The notes beneath the pieces were generated by a model that saw only the letters and a list, made by a program, of their open reading frames with translations, was not told the origin of the DNA and did no database searches. From Bacteroidota bacterium (GTDB lineage: Bacteria > Bacteroidota > Bacteroidia > Chitinophagales > Chitinophagaceae), in NCBI GenBank assembly GCA_030706605.1, contig JAUZOE010000003.1, forward strand, positions 124,001-188,000: 64,000 bases of DNA, given 5' to 3'. Shown here piece after piece: positions 48,519-57,360 of this stretch. Position numbers and translations under genes: made by a program. How positions within the stretch are numbered: the first letter of the stretch is position 1; each line of letters opens with the position of its first letter.

Positions 48519-48554
48519 AAGATCATGCTGCTGAATTTTCAGCAGCATGATCTT
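48519..48554 (+). terminator. Long hairpin terminator after the second amt
   Basis: AAGATCATGCTGCTGAA (48519-48535) and its exact complement (48538-48554) meet with only two bases between, giving at least a 15-bp stem. The tail is AT-rich rather than poly-T. It separates the amt cluster from nhaA. Confidence 0.75.
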
Positions 48555-48590
48555 TATATAATTTGGGACTTAAAAGTAGAAAGTTAAAAG

Positions 48591-49805
48591 ATGAAAAGAC
48601 TTATTAAGAAAGCTATAAACCCATTAATATTTTTTATCTCTGATAGCAGATCTACGGGAATTCTTTTATTATTTTGTACAGCAATTTCGCTCGTCTTATC
48701 TAATACCATTGGCGAAGGATACAGGGCAATATGGGATTCGCCCATTCATTACGGACTGGGAATAGCTCTGCCACATTCGGCCTTAAAATGGATTAATGAT
48801 TTCCTGATGGCAATATTTTTCTTATTTGCCGGAATGGAAATTAAACGCGAATTGGTAGATGGAGAACTTTCAGGGTTTAAAAAAGCAATACTTCCATTTG
48901 GTGCAGCTTTGGGTGGTATGATCGTACCTGCCTTAATTTTTATTTCATTTAATGGGCATTCAGGATTTGTTCATGGCTGGGGAATACCCACAGCTACTGA
49001 TATTGCATTTTCATTGGGTATTGCTTCTCTTTTAGGAAAACGAGTGCCGGCAAGTCTTAAAATATTTTTAATGGCGCTGGCTATTATAGATGACCTGGGC
49101 GCTATTGTAGTAATTGCATTATTTTATGGAAGTTCAATAAATTGGTTAGTTTTATTATTGGGTGCTTTCGTTTATGGATTACTTTGGCTTTGTAATATTC
49201 GTAAAATAAAGCCGGGAATTATTCAAATCGTTTTATCATTAATTTTGTGGTATATTATATTTAATTCTGGTATCGAAGCAAGTATTAGCGGGGTACTTGT
49301 AGCATTTGCTATGCCTGTTAATTCTTTACCTAACCTAGAAAATGCTATTCATAAAGTTGTCAATTTTATGATCCTGCCACTTTTTGTTTTGGCCAATACT
49401 GCTATATTAATTCCTGCTGATATTGTCGGAGCTTTGCATAGTCCTATAAGTATCGGAATTATTATGGGATTAGTTATTGGTAAGCCGGTTGGAATTTTTC
49501 TTTTTAGCAAAATAATGATCAGATTAAAGATTGCTAAATTACCTCTTAATACAAATCTTAAACAATTGATAGGAGTAGGATCTCTTGCCGGAATTGGATT
49601 TACTATGTCTATTTTTACAGCAACACTTGCGTTTAGTGCTGAAGAGTATCGTGATATAGCAAAAATTTCAGTTTTGTTAAGTCTTGTTTTATCTATTGTA
49701 TTAAGTACAATATATTTTATGATAATTGAACAAAAGGTTTCAATTAAACCATTGGTTAGGAAACCTCCAATAAGAAGAATTTCGCCAGAGATTGCTATTG
49801 GTTAA
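48591..49805 (+). CDS. nhaA: Na+/H+ antiporter NhaA
   Basis: Inner-membrane sodium/proton exchanger for pH and sodium homeostasis. 404 residues with about 12 TM helices. The catalytic pair of aspartates is visible in LAIIDDLGAIVV, and the assembly-motif Asp in PTATDIAFSLG. The C-terminus has a short basic tail. It lies 81 bp after the amt cluster, beyond a strong hairpin, so it is probably a separate unit, although sharing a transcript by read-through is possible. Confidence 0.95.
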   Translation: MKRLIKKAINPLIFFISDSRSTGILLLFCTAISLVLSNTIGEGYRAIWDSPIHYGLGIALPHSALKWINDFLMAIFFLFAGMEIKRELVDGELSGFKKAILPFGAALGGMIVPALIFISFNGHSGFVHGWGIPTATDIAFSLGIASLLGKRVPASLKIFLMALAIIDDLGAIVVIALFYGSSINWLVLLLGAFVYGLLWLCNIRKIKPGIIQIVLSLILWYIIFNSGIEASISGVLVAFAMPVNSLPNLENAIHKVVNFMILPLFVLANTAILIPADIVGALHSPISIGIIMGLVIGKPVGIFLFSKIMIRLKIAKLPLNTNLKQLIGVGSLAGIGFTMSIFTATLAFSAEEYRDIAKISVLLSLVLSIVLSTIYFMIIEQKVSIKPLVRKPPIRRISPEIAIG

Positions 49806-49872
49806 AATAAATTAACTGGTGATTAAATATTTAATAAAAACAAAAGGAAGAAAATTGTGGCAATCAATTTAG

Positions 49873-49900
49873 AAGGTCTTTCATTTCTATGAAGGGCCTT
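49873..49900 (+). terminator. Possible terminator of nhaA
   Basis: AAGGTCTTTCAT and ATGAAGGGCCTT pair over 12 bp (two G-U) around a 4-nt loop. No clear T run follows. Confidence 0.45.
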
Positions 49901-50012
49901 TGAGGTAATTAAAAGAACCTTGTGCCGGACGATGATTTCTTTATTATTTCTAGGATATTACATTGATTGAGAGGGATGGATTTTTAATTAATTTTTTAAA
50001 ACAGGAAATAAA

Positions 50013-50333
50013 ATGCTTACAACAATAATTATAATCGTTACTATTTTAATGGCATGTATTTTTTTGGCATGGAGGGATGATAAAATCACAAATCTAGAAA
50101 AGAGAGTGGAATTTCTTGAACAAAAAATGAATAAGAAATTAGTAAGCCGATTATTATTTGTTGAATTGAAATCAGTAAATAGTGTATTAGATACTTTAAA
50201 TAACTGCTTTTATCAAATTGATGAAAATGGCGATTATGATATTGATACAGAATATAGGTTAGAAGATGTTACAGATGATTGGTGGGAATCATTATCAAAA
50301 GGTGATCTGGAAATTGTGAATAAGATAAAATGA
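50013..50333 (+). CDS. Hypothetical membrane-anchored coiled-coil protein, 106 aa
   Basis: I do not recognise a family. Residues 2-19 form an N-terminal TM helix, followed by a short charged segment, a coiled coil at about 24-42 (KITNLEKRVEFLEQKM), and an acidic C-terminus rich in Asp/Glu. Membrane anchoring with the rest in the cytoplasm is likely. The last codons fall inside a 19-bp inverted repeat that extends past the stop. It stands alone between nhaA and ppc. Confidence 0.6.
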   Translation: MLTTIIIIVTILMACIFLAWRDDKITNLEKRVEFLEQKMNKKLVSRLLFVELKSVNSVLDTLNNCFYQIDENGDYDIDTEYRLEDVTDDWWESLSKGDLEIVNKIK

Positions 50334-50358
50334 ATTTATAATTTCCAGATCACCTTTT
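50297..50358. terminator. Long inverted repeat spanning the 106-aa gene stop, between convergent genes
   Basis: AAAAGGTGATCTGGAAATT (50297-50315) and AATTTCCAGATCACCTTTT (50340-50358) are perfect 19-bp inverted arms with a 24-bp spacer holding the stop codon. The terminal T and A runs make it a plausible bidirectional terminator for this gene and ppc. Confidence 0.65.
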
Positions 50359-50401
50359 AATAATGTAATCTTCCAGTATTTATAAAAAACCTGGTTATTT
50401 A

Positions 50402-52978
50402 TTAAGCTGAATTTCTTCCAGCATTTATGATTCCGAATGAGCATCGCATTACTAATTTTTCGTACACCTCTTTCTTAGAATTTTTGCCTGATTCTTTTTC
50501 TATTTCACGAATGCTTGCCATAGCATATTGCTGGATAGTTACCAATGGTAAAACAATTTTCTCTCTCATGTTTATTGATAACTGCTCCACTGTATAATCT
50601 GCCATTAATTCATTATTCCCTGTTAATTTAAAAAGATATTTTTCTGTAGTTAAATACTCCTGGAAAATCATATTCCAGATTTCACCAAATTTTTTATCTT
50701 TTGATAAATATTCTGTAAGTGGAAAGAAGCATTTCTTCATAGCCATTTCGCAGTTATCAATGAGGGTTTTAAAAAATAATGAATTTTTGTAAAGAATTTT
50801 AAGGCGTGGTAATTTACCTTCCCTTTCCATTTTTTGTAAAGCTGTCCCTACGCCGTAATAACCTGTCACGTTTTGTTTTACCTGGCTCCATGAACCTACA
50901 AAAGGTATAGCCCTTAACCCTTGCATATTTAATTTACCCGTTCCTCTTTTTGAAGGTCGGCTTCCAATGTTTGTTTCGCTATAATATTTTAATGGGCTTA
51001 TTTCGGTTAAATAATCCATGAATTGAGGATGATTTTTTAAAGCGTTATATAACCTGAAGCTTTCATCGGCCATTTCCTGCAACAAGTCTTCTTCTCCTGT
51101 TTCAAGTGTGATATACCTGTTTGAAAAAATGTCATTTGAAATGCCTGCATGAATTAATTGTTCAATATTATATTGAGCCGCATCGATAGTGCCAAAGTTG
51201 GAACTTACGGTTTGCCCTTGTATAGTTAATTGTATTTCTTTGTTAGAAATATTTTTGCCCATAGAAGCATAAAATTTATGTGTTTTGCCGCCACCTCTTG
51301 CCGGCGGACCTCCACGGCCATCAAAGAAAACCACATCAATATTATATTCTTTTGAAGTTTTGGTAAGTTCTTCTTTGGCTTTATAAATAGACCAGTTTCC
51401 CATTAAGTATCCTCCATCTTTCGTGCCATCAGAAAAACCCAGCATCACAGTTTGGGTATTATTCCTTCTTTTTAAATGTTGCCTATATTCCTTATTCTGG
51501 TATAGTACATTAAGAATAGAAGCTGCATTTTGAAGATCATCTATAGTCTCAATTAATGGAACTATATCAACTTTTATTTTCTCTTTTTTCCATCCGCATA
51601 AAATAAATAATCCATATACTTCCAGTATATTTAAGGCAGAGCGGCTATGGCTGATAATGTATCTGTTGCAGCCGGGTTCCCCATTATATTGCTGGATCAA
51701 TTTTATTGCTTTTATACTTTTCAGTGTATCATCTATGACCGGATCTGCATAATCTTTTTGAGATAGTGCTTTTGTATTTTTTGTGAGAAATTCTATTTTT
51801 TTCTCTTCACTTAATTTTAAATAATCAACCGGGAAAATTTTATCCTCCGATGCAATTGTTGAAAATACTTTTTCATGAATGGAACTGTCCTGCCTGATGT
51901 CGAGAGATGCAAAGTGTAATCCAAATACGTGTACTTTATTGATAAGACTATCTACGAGATGAAGAAATAATCCATTGTGTTGAAAAATGATTGTTTCCCT
52001 GATATCATTCAAGACCTCGAGGATACCGTCTTTAGTAATTTCGGTTCGGTTTCCAGGAATAAAAATATTGTTATACAATTGCCTTTCAAGGTCTGACAGC
52101 AGCACCTCTACTTTCTTGAAAGTGAGTCTCCGTCTAAGTTTTCGAATTTCTAAATAATAGCATTTTATAATTCCGCCTCTAAGCGCATCTGCCACTTTTA
52201 AGGTAATATCTGTGTTTACAAATGGATTACCATCTCTGTCGCCTCCGGGCCAAAAGCCCATTTTAATTATTGGATTTTTATTATTAACCGAATCGGGAAA
52301 TTGATTTTTCAGGAAAGAAATAATTCTACCGGCAGCCGCAAAGAAAACATTTTCCAGGTACCATACCAGGCTCATTGCCTCATCATAAGGGGTAGGTTTT
52401 TCTTTTTTAAAGAAAGGTGTTTTCCCCAGTTGTTGTAGGTACACATTCACCTGGGTAGCGTTATTTTCTGAAAGTGATTTTGAAAGATCATTGATAATAC
52501 CTAATACCGATCCGGGGTAAAACTGTGTTGGGTGCGCTGTAAGAACGAGTTCTACTGAAAAGTCTTCCAGTTTTTTGGTAAGAGCCTCTTCTTTTTTATT
52601 TTGAATCACTTCCAACTCCAGTTGTTTTAGCGTTCCGGATCCGCCTATATCATGTATTTGCTTAAAAGCTGCATCTTCAAGCGCGTCAAATAATACAACT
52701 TGTCTTTCTACAAACTGGATGAAACGAAAAAGAAGATCAAGTTTCTCGGACTGAGAAGTAAAAGAAGTGTCTTTTGAAAAAAAATCTTCAATAATTTCTG
52801 TAGGGCTTAATTTTTTCTTATAACCCTCTTCACAAATATTTAAAAATAATGATAAAAGAATTCCGGTCTTTTCAATCCGGTGAAATGGTAACGAAGTAAA
52901 CAAACTATTGTATAATTGGAATTTTATTCCAACCAGATTTTTAAAATGTTGCAACCCATGGGAAGCATAATTATCCAT
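50402..52978 (-). CDS. ppc: Phosphoenolpyruvate carboxylase
   Basis: Anaplerotic enzyme carboxylating PEP to oxaloacetate. 858 residues. The catalytic histidine is His149 in LVLTAHPTQ. GGDRDGNPFVN, the glycine-rich FFDGRGGPPARGGG (about 551-564), the GFSDGTKDGG block and a C-terminus ending RNSA (usually RNTG) are present. It provides carbon skeletons for glutamate made by gltBD nearby, a link by context only. Confidence 0.95.
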   Translation of the reverse strand: MDNYASHGLQHFKNLVGIKFQLYNSLFTSLPFHRIEKTGILLSLFLNICEEGYKKKLSPTEIIEDFFSKDTSFTSQSEKLDLLFRFIQFVERQVVLFDALEDAAFKQIHDIGGSGTLKQLELEVIQNKKEEALTKKLEDFSVELVLTAHPTQFYPGSVLGIINDLSKSLSENNATQVNVYLQQLGKTPFFKKEKPTPYDEAMSLVWYLENVFFAAAGRIISFLKNQFPDSVNNKNPIIKMGFWPGGDRDGNPFVNTDITLKVADALRGGIIKCYYLEIRKLRRRLTFKKVEVLLSDLERQLYNNIFIPGNRTEITKDGILEVLNDIRETIIFQHNGLFLHLVDSLINKVHVFGLHFASLDIRQDSSIHEKVFSTIASEDKIFPVDYLKLSEEKKIEFLTKNTKALSQKDYADPVIDDTLKSIKAIKLIQQYNGEPGCNRYIISHSRSALNILEVYGLFILCGWKKEKIKVDIVPLIETIDDLQNAASILNVLYQNKEYRQHLKRRNNTQTVMLGFSDGTKDGGYLMGNWSIYKAKEELTKTSKEYNIDVVFFDGRGGPPARGGGKTHKFYASMGKNISNKEIQLTIQGQTVSSNFGTIDAAQYNIEQLIHAGISNDIFSNRYITLETGEEDLLQEMADESFRLYNALKNHPQFMDYLTEISPLKYYSETNIGSRPSKRGTGKLNMQGLRAIPFVGSWSQVKQNVTGYYGVGTALQKMEREGKLPRLKILYKNSLFFKTLIDNCEMAMKKCFFPLTEYLSKDKKFGEIWNMIFQEYLTTEKYLFKLTGNNELMADYTVEQLSINMREKIVLPLVTIQQYAMASIREIEKESGKNSKKEVYEKLVMRCSFGIINAGRNSA

Positions 52979-53056
52979 GATTATAAAGAATTTAATAAAG
53001 AATGTTAGAGATATTAATAATTTGGATGAAAATAGTTTAAAAATTTCACTTTTTGA

Positions 53057-53085
53057 AAAGATATAACCAATTTGGTTATATCTTT
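53057..53085. promoter_or_regulatory. 29-bp perfect palindrome, probable operator
   Basis: AAAGATATAACCAA (53057-53070), a single central T at 53071, then its exact complement TTGGTTATATCTTT (53072-53085). It lies in the divergent gap between ppc and the small CxxC gene, and overlaps the TATCTTTG -7 box at 53079-53086 (TTG at 53053-53055, spacer 23 bp). Binding here would block that promoter. Confidence 0.75.
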
Positions 53086-53098
53086 GCTTTATACTATT

Positions 53099-53320
53099 AT
53101 GAAAAAATTATTTCTTATACTAATTTTTATTGGTTGTTTTTCAACAATTAATTTTAATGTCAATGCACAATGCTCTATCTGTTCCAAAACGGTTTCGCAA
53201 ATGGGTAAAAAACCTGCCGAAGGATTCAATACAGGTATCATTTATTTAATGCTGATTCCTTATGCTACTATTGGTGTTATAGGGTACAAATGGTGGAAAA
53301 GTAACCAGGTAAAATCTTAA
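53099..53320 (+). CDS. Small CxxC membrane protein
   Basis: 73 residues from the ATG at 53099; an in-frame TTG at 53072 lies inside the palindrome and is rejected. A signal peptide ends near NVNAQ, followed by the motif CSICSK and a C-terminal TM helix (about 46-65) with short basic tail. I recall similar small CxxC/CxMC proteins in Bacteroidota beside cytochrome oxidase assembly genes; no such genes lie here. It could be a periplasmic metal- or thiol-handling protein. It converges on meaB with a 4-bp overlap of stop codons. Confidence 0.7.
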   Translation: MKKLFLILIFIGCFSTINFNVNAQCSICSKTVSQMGKKPAEGFNTGIIYLMLIPYATIGVIGYKWWKSNQVKS

Positions 53321-54231
53321 TTTGATCTTTTAATATATTTTTTTGCAAAAAGGTATAGATTGAAACCTGCATTCAGGATTTCTTTGGACAATTCTTGTTT
53401 CATTTTTTCTTTATCAATGTCTTTCATTTTTTGTTTCTGAATGAGAGACCATACTTTTTCTGCAACCAGGTTAATTTTATGATATGAACCTATATCATGA
53501 TCCCATGTTTTTATTTTTTTGTAAAATTCAGGAATGCCTTCTTTCGAAGTGGCAATAGTTTTTACAATAGGAATTTGTTTAGGATTTTTGTGGTAAACTG
53601 GACCAAGCATTTGTTGCAAAGCATTGTAAAAATTTTCGGCACCCGGCCGGTCGTTTTTGTTGATCACAAAAATATCAGCTACTTCCATCAGTCCTGATTT
53701 CATAGTTTGAATTACATCTCCGCCTTCTGGCACCAGCATCACAATAGTGATATCTGCGAGTGCGGCAATGTCGACCTCGCTTTGCCCAACACCTACGGTT
53801 TCAATAATTACATAATCGAAATTGGCACTTTTCATCAAATCGGTGATTTCAATAATTTTGGGATGCAATCCGCCTAAAGAGCCTTTGGTGGACAGGGAGC
53901 GGATAAAGACATCCGGGTGATTATACCATTCACTCATCCTGATTCTATCCCCAAGTAATGCACCTTTATTGAATGGCGAAGTTGGGTCCACACAAAGCAC
54001 ACCCACTCTTTTTTTATCATTTATCATTTCACCGATTAATGCATCTACTAATGAACTTTTGCCGGCACCTGGTGCACCGGTAATTCCTATAATTTTTGCC
54101 GATGAAGGGTTTAGGCTCAGTAGTAATTTTTCATATCCATCAACTTCATTTTCTATTAATGAGATAGAACGGGCCAGTGTTTTAAAATCTCCACTATTGA
54201 ATTGATTAATATAATTTTTTTTAACATTCAT
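53317..54231 (-). CDS. meaB: Methylmalonyl-CoA mutase-associated GTPase MeaB
   Basis: G3E-family GTPase that protects and reloads methylmalonyl-CoA mutase. 304 residues. P-loop GAPGAGKS at 52-59, the base-binding NKND motif, and switch region ETVGVGQSEVDI are all present. The methylmalonyl-CoA mutase subunits are not in the window. The annotation ArgK/LAO transport seen in older databases refers to the same family. Confidence 0.93.
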   Translation of the reverse strand: MNVKKNYINQFNSGDFKTLARSISLIENEVDGYEKLLLSLNPSSAKIIGITGAPGAGKSSLVDALIGEMINDKKRVGVLCVDPTSPFNKGALLGDRIRMSEWYNHPDVFIRSLSTKGSLGGLHPKIIEITDLMKSANFDYVIIETVGVGQSEVDIAALADITIVMLVPEGGDVIQTMKSGLMEVADIFVINKNDRPGAENFYNALQQMLGPVYHKNPKQIPIVKTIATSKEGIPEFYKKIKTWDHDIGSYHKINLVAEKVWSLIQKQKMKDIDKEKMKQELSKEILNAGFNLYLFAKKYIKRSN

Positions 54232-54261
54232 TAGCCATGCGTACTTACTTTGAATTTGATT

Positions 54262-54954
54262 TTAAAGATGCATTAAATTAAAAAAGTCATAGGCATATTC
54301 AGCAGGTTTTAAATTGAGCCATTGCTTTCTATTGGTATTAAAATCTTCATATTTTAATTGATGGATTTCCTCTAAATTATAATTTAATTTATTCTCAGGC
54401 TTACCCTTGGTAACAATGCCTAGCCCATGGTCACAATCAAGTGTAAATACATTTATATCATCCCGAAAGCAACGTAAATGCAAAATGGTTTTCCATATAT
54501 CTCCATTCCAGGTACCGATATTTCCATTGGATTCCCATTCTTCAAATGTTCCGGCAGCTACTTTTGTTTGGGGGTTACAGTCGTGGAGAATAATAACACC
54601 ATCATTACTCAGATAATTGAGTGTATTTTCAGCATCACGTAATGCAAAGTCATATTCGTGCATTCCATCTATAAGTGAAATTTGTATTTTTTTTTGAGAA
54701 AATAAATCAGGGGCATCCTCTTTAAAAAAATCATCGCTTGTTTTTTGAAAATATTTGTTGTATAAATTATAAGGATTCAAAATAGTTTTCCCCACTTTTC
54801 TTAAAAGATCAAACCTGAATTCAGGATCAATGGCTATTTTAAATTTGCTCTTTATTTTAAAAAAAGCATGTCCGTTGAAAACTCCAATTTCAAGATAATT
54901 TTCAAGATTTTTTTGTTTCATTAAAGATTGAATCAATTGTACTCTATTGAACAT
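54262..54954 (-). CDS. Class I SAM-dependent methyltransferase
   Basis: About 231 residues from the ATG at 54954. The glycine-containing SAM loop is NYLEIGVFNGHAFF near the N-terminus, and SLIDGMHEYDFALRDAE plus GVIILHDCNPQT match the Methyltransf_24 type. The substrate is unknown. A TTG at 55014 would extend it by 20 residues, without family support. It lies 30 bp before meaB on the same strand. Confidence 0.8.
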   Translation of the reverse strand: MFNRVQLIQSLMKQKNLENYLEIGVFNGHAFFKIKSKFKIAIDPEFRFDLLRKVGKTILNPYNLYNKYFQKTSDDFFKEDAPDLFSQKKIQISLIDGMHEYDFALRDAENTLNYLSNDGVIILHDCNPQTKVAAGTFEEWESNGNIGTWNGDIWKTILHLRCFRDDINVFTLDCDHGLGIVTKGKPENKLNYNLEEIHQLKYEDFNTNRKQWLNLKPAEYAYDFFNLMHL

Positions 54955-55105
54955 AATGAGTTTTTTTCTAAGTAAAGAAACTAAAATAAAAGAAGATATT
55001 TTTGAAAGTTTCAAAAATTATTTTTAGCTGTAATTTGCACAAATAAATATTGGAGAAATTTACAGTAAAATTCCAAATGATTAAAATTCCTGTTTAACTT
55101 TTAAG

Positions 55106-55744
55106 ATGACCAATTTTATCCCCATATTTCCTTTATCAATCGTGGTTTACCCGCATGAAAATTTAAATCTGCATATTTTTGAACCGAAGTATCAACAACT
55201 GATTAAAGAATGTATTGACCAAAAAAAGCCATTTGGAATGCCCGTTGTTATTAATAACAAAATGAATGAATTGGGTACACTCCTGGAGATTACAGAAATT
55301 TCTAAAGTTTATGATAATGGAGAATTGGATATTAAAACAAAGGGAAAAAAAGTTTTTAGGATACTGGAAGTCATCAAAGAAATACCTGAAAAGTTATATA
55401 GTGGCGCTATTGTAAATTATCCTCATAATCATGAACATGGCAAAAGGTTAATTATGAATAAAGTGATTGCAGACATCAAACGTCTTCATGAGATGCTTAA
55501 AGTAAATAAGCCGATTAGTAAGGTTGAAGATGAATTATGGAGTTATGATTTGGCGCATTCAGCCGGTTTAACGCTGGAAGAAGAATATGAACTACTTTCT
55601 CTTATGAATGAACTTCAGCGCCAGGAATATTTAAAACGACATTTGGCAAAAGTGATTCCAGTAGTAGCTGAAATGGAATCTTTGAAAGAAAAAATAAAAC
55701 TAAACGGCCACTTTAAAAATCTTACAGGATTTAAACTTTCCTGA
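55106..55744 (+). CDS. LON peptidase substrate-binding domain protein
   Basis: 212 residues. The LON N-terminal (PUA-like) domain is recognised by FPLSIVVYPHENLNLHIFEPKY at the start; no ATPase or protease domain follows, so this is a stand-alone member. The C-terminal half is helical and ends with a short basic tail. The role is unknown; such proteins may bind unfolded substrates. It is followed by coaX after 44 bp, same strand. Confidence 0.85.
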   Translation: MTNFIPIFPLSIVVYPHENLNLHIFEPKYQQLIKECIDQKKPFGMPVVINNKMNELGTLLEITEISKVYDNGELDIKTKGKKVFRILEVIKEIPEKLYSGAIVNYPHNHEHGKRLIMNKVIADIKRLHEMLKVNKPISKVEDELWSYDLAHSAGLTLEEEYELLSLMNELQRQEYLKRHLAKVIPVVAEMESLKEKIKLNGHFKNLTGFKLS

Positions 55745-55788
55745 TATTTGAGAACCTGTTTTCCCCATCAAAAATCTGATAAAATATT

Positions 55789-56529
55789 TTGAATACTACT
55801 ACTCTTTGTTTTGATTTTGGAAATACCCGGCTTAAATGTGGGGTATTTGTGATGGATCAATTATCAGAAATTCTGGCAATAGAAAATACTGGTATTGACC
55901 CAATCGGGGCATTGATGGATAAATATAACCCCGCAAATACTATTCTTTCTTCGGTTATTGACCACAATGTTGAAATAGAAAAAATTTTAGCTAAGCGGTC
56001 TTCTTTTCTTAAGCTAGATTCATTAACCCGGTTACCTTTTACTACTCCAGTTGCTAAACCAGAAACCATTGGTGCAGACAGGTTAGCTCTTGCTGCTTTT
56101 GCTGTAAATTTTTACCCAGGTCAAAATAACCTGGTTATTTCACTTGGGTCTTGTGTTACTTACAATTTTATTAATAAGTATAATAGTTTTATTGGCGGAA
56201 GCATTTCGCCCGGAATGGAAATGCGCTTTAAATCAATGAATGCTTATACAGCTAAACTTCCTTTGATAAAAGCCGATTGGAATTTTCCTTTAATAGGATA
56301 TGATACCCGCACCAATCTGTTAAGCGGTGTTTTGGAAGGCTTGGTAGCGGAGATAGACGGTGTAATTAATAGGTATGAAGAAAAATTCAATAACATTAAT
56401 GTGCTTTTAACTGGCGGGGATACTGTTGACTTTGCACGCCGACTTAAAAGCAAGATATTGGCTGACCCTTATTTAATTCTTAAGGGTCTTTATGCAATTT
56501 GTGATTATAATCATGATAATAAAATGTAA
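55789..56529 (+). CDS. coaX: Type III pantothenate kinase (TTG start)
   Basis: Phosphorylates pantothenate in the first step of CoA synthesis. 246 residues. The TTG at 55789 is needed because the phosphate loop FDFGNTRLK begins only eight residues later; the next in-frame ATG would delete it. PETIGADRLALAAFA and the GGSISPGMEMR segment are typical. The usual Asp of the second phosphate loop (xDxGTATT type) is Ser118 here, followed by Gly120-Ser-Cys, and Asn126 replaces another usual Asp. The fold is clear, but the catalytic status needs testing. Confidence 0.85.
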   Translation: MNTTTLCFDFGNTRLKCGVFVMDQLSEILAIENTGIDPIGALMDKYNPANTILSSVIDHNVEIEKILAKRSSFLKLDSLTRLPFTTPVAKPETIGADRLALAAFAVNFYPGQNNLVISLGSCVTYNFINKYNSFIGGSISPGMEMRFKSMNAYTAKLPLIKADWNFPLIGYDTRTNLLSGVLEGLVAEIDGVINRYEEKFNNINVLLTGGDTVDFARRLKSKILADPYLILKGLYAICDYNHDNKM

Positions 56530-56643
56530 ATTGGCCTATTTGAAAAATGCAATTTTGAAATAAAAATTCATAAATGTTGGTAAATAAGAGTGCGGGTCAC
56601 TTTTTCTATAAATTGTATTTGGCTTCGTTGTCTGAAATATCAA

Positions 56644-56651
56644 TAGTTTTG
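56644..56651 (+). promoter_or_regulatory. Candidate -7 box for lptC
   Basis: TAGTTTTG fits TAnnTTTG, 37 bp before the lptC ATG; a TTTG lies 22 bp upstream (56618-56621). It suggests lptC has its own promoter as well as possible read-through from coaX. Confidence 0.45.
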
Positions 56652-56688
56652 CAACGTAAACTGGGGGAATGTTTTTCTAAAATTAATA

Positions 56689-57267
56689 ATGGAGTATAGT
56701 AAAATACATAAATATTTTTTGATTAAAGCGGCTTTTTTTATGGGCTGCTTTTTTATTTCATCATGTGAAAATTCTTTGGAAGATATTAATAGGGTCACAT
56801 CCAAAAGAATAGGCATAGAAGAGGCGAAGGGAGTAAAAATTATTTACAGTATTGGCGATAAAACAAGCGCAAGAATCACAGCTCCGTTAATGTTGCGTCA
56901 CCAGGAAGCGATTCCTTTTGTCGAATTTACCAAAACCATTCATGCAGATTTTTTTAATGATAGTTTACAGATTACAAGTAAGATGGATGCACATTATGCA
57001 AAATATATGGAAACAGAAAGTAAAGTATTCCTGAAAGATAGTGTAGTGGTATTTAATACCAAAGGCGACACCCTTTATTGTAATGAATTATATTGGGACC
57101 GGAATTTGCCGGGTCATGAATTTTATACAGACAAGCCGGTAAGAATAAGAACCAGAACTCAAATAATAGATGGTGATGGTTTGGATGCCCCGCAGAATTT
57201 TGAGAGCTGGCATATAATTAATGGCAGGGGAATTGTTAGAGTAAGTTCATCAGAATTTCCGCAATAA
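56689..57267 (+). CDS. lptC: LPS export protein LptC
   Basis: 192 residues. A lipobox-type start (FISSC, about residue 26) predicts a lipoprotein, as in Bacteroidota LptC, rather than the TM-anchored proteobacterial form. The periplasmic beta-jellyroll with ESKVFLKDSVVVFNTKGDTL and the DGDGLDAPQNFESW region follow. It links the inner-membrane LptBFG complex to LptA; no other lpt genes are here. coaX followed by lptC is a common Bacteroidota order as I recall. Confidence 0.85.
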   Translation: MEYSKIHKYFLIKAAFFMGCFFISSCENSLEDINRVTSKRIGIEEAKGVKIIYSIGDKTSARITAPLMLRHQEAIPFVEFTKTIHADFFNDSLQITSKMDAHYAKYMETESKVFLKDSVVVFNTKGDTLYCNELYWDRNLPGHEFYTDKPVRIRTRTQIIDGDGLDAPQNFESWHIINGRGIVRVSSSEFPQ

Positions 57268-57360
57268 TTTTTGTGTTATATTTAATAAATCATTATTTAA
57301 CCAACAGGTCGATTATTTTTACAATTAGCAATCATTAACCATTAATAAAAAAAACAAATT

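Noticed and set aside
53072-53098. Longer version of the small CxxC protein from a TTG
   Set aside because: The TTG is inside the 29-bp palindrome and the promoter; the ATG gives a standard signal peptide.
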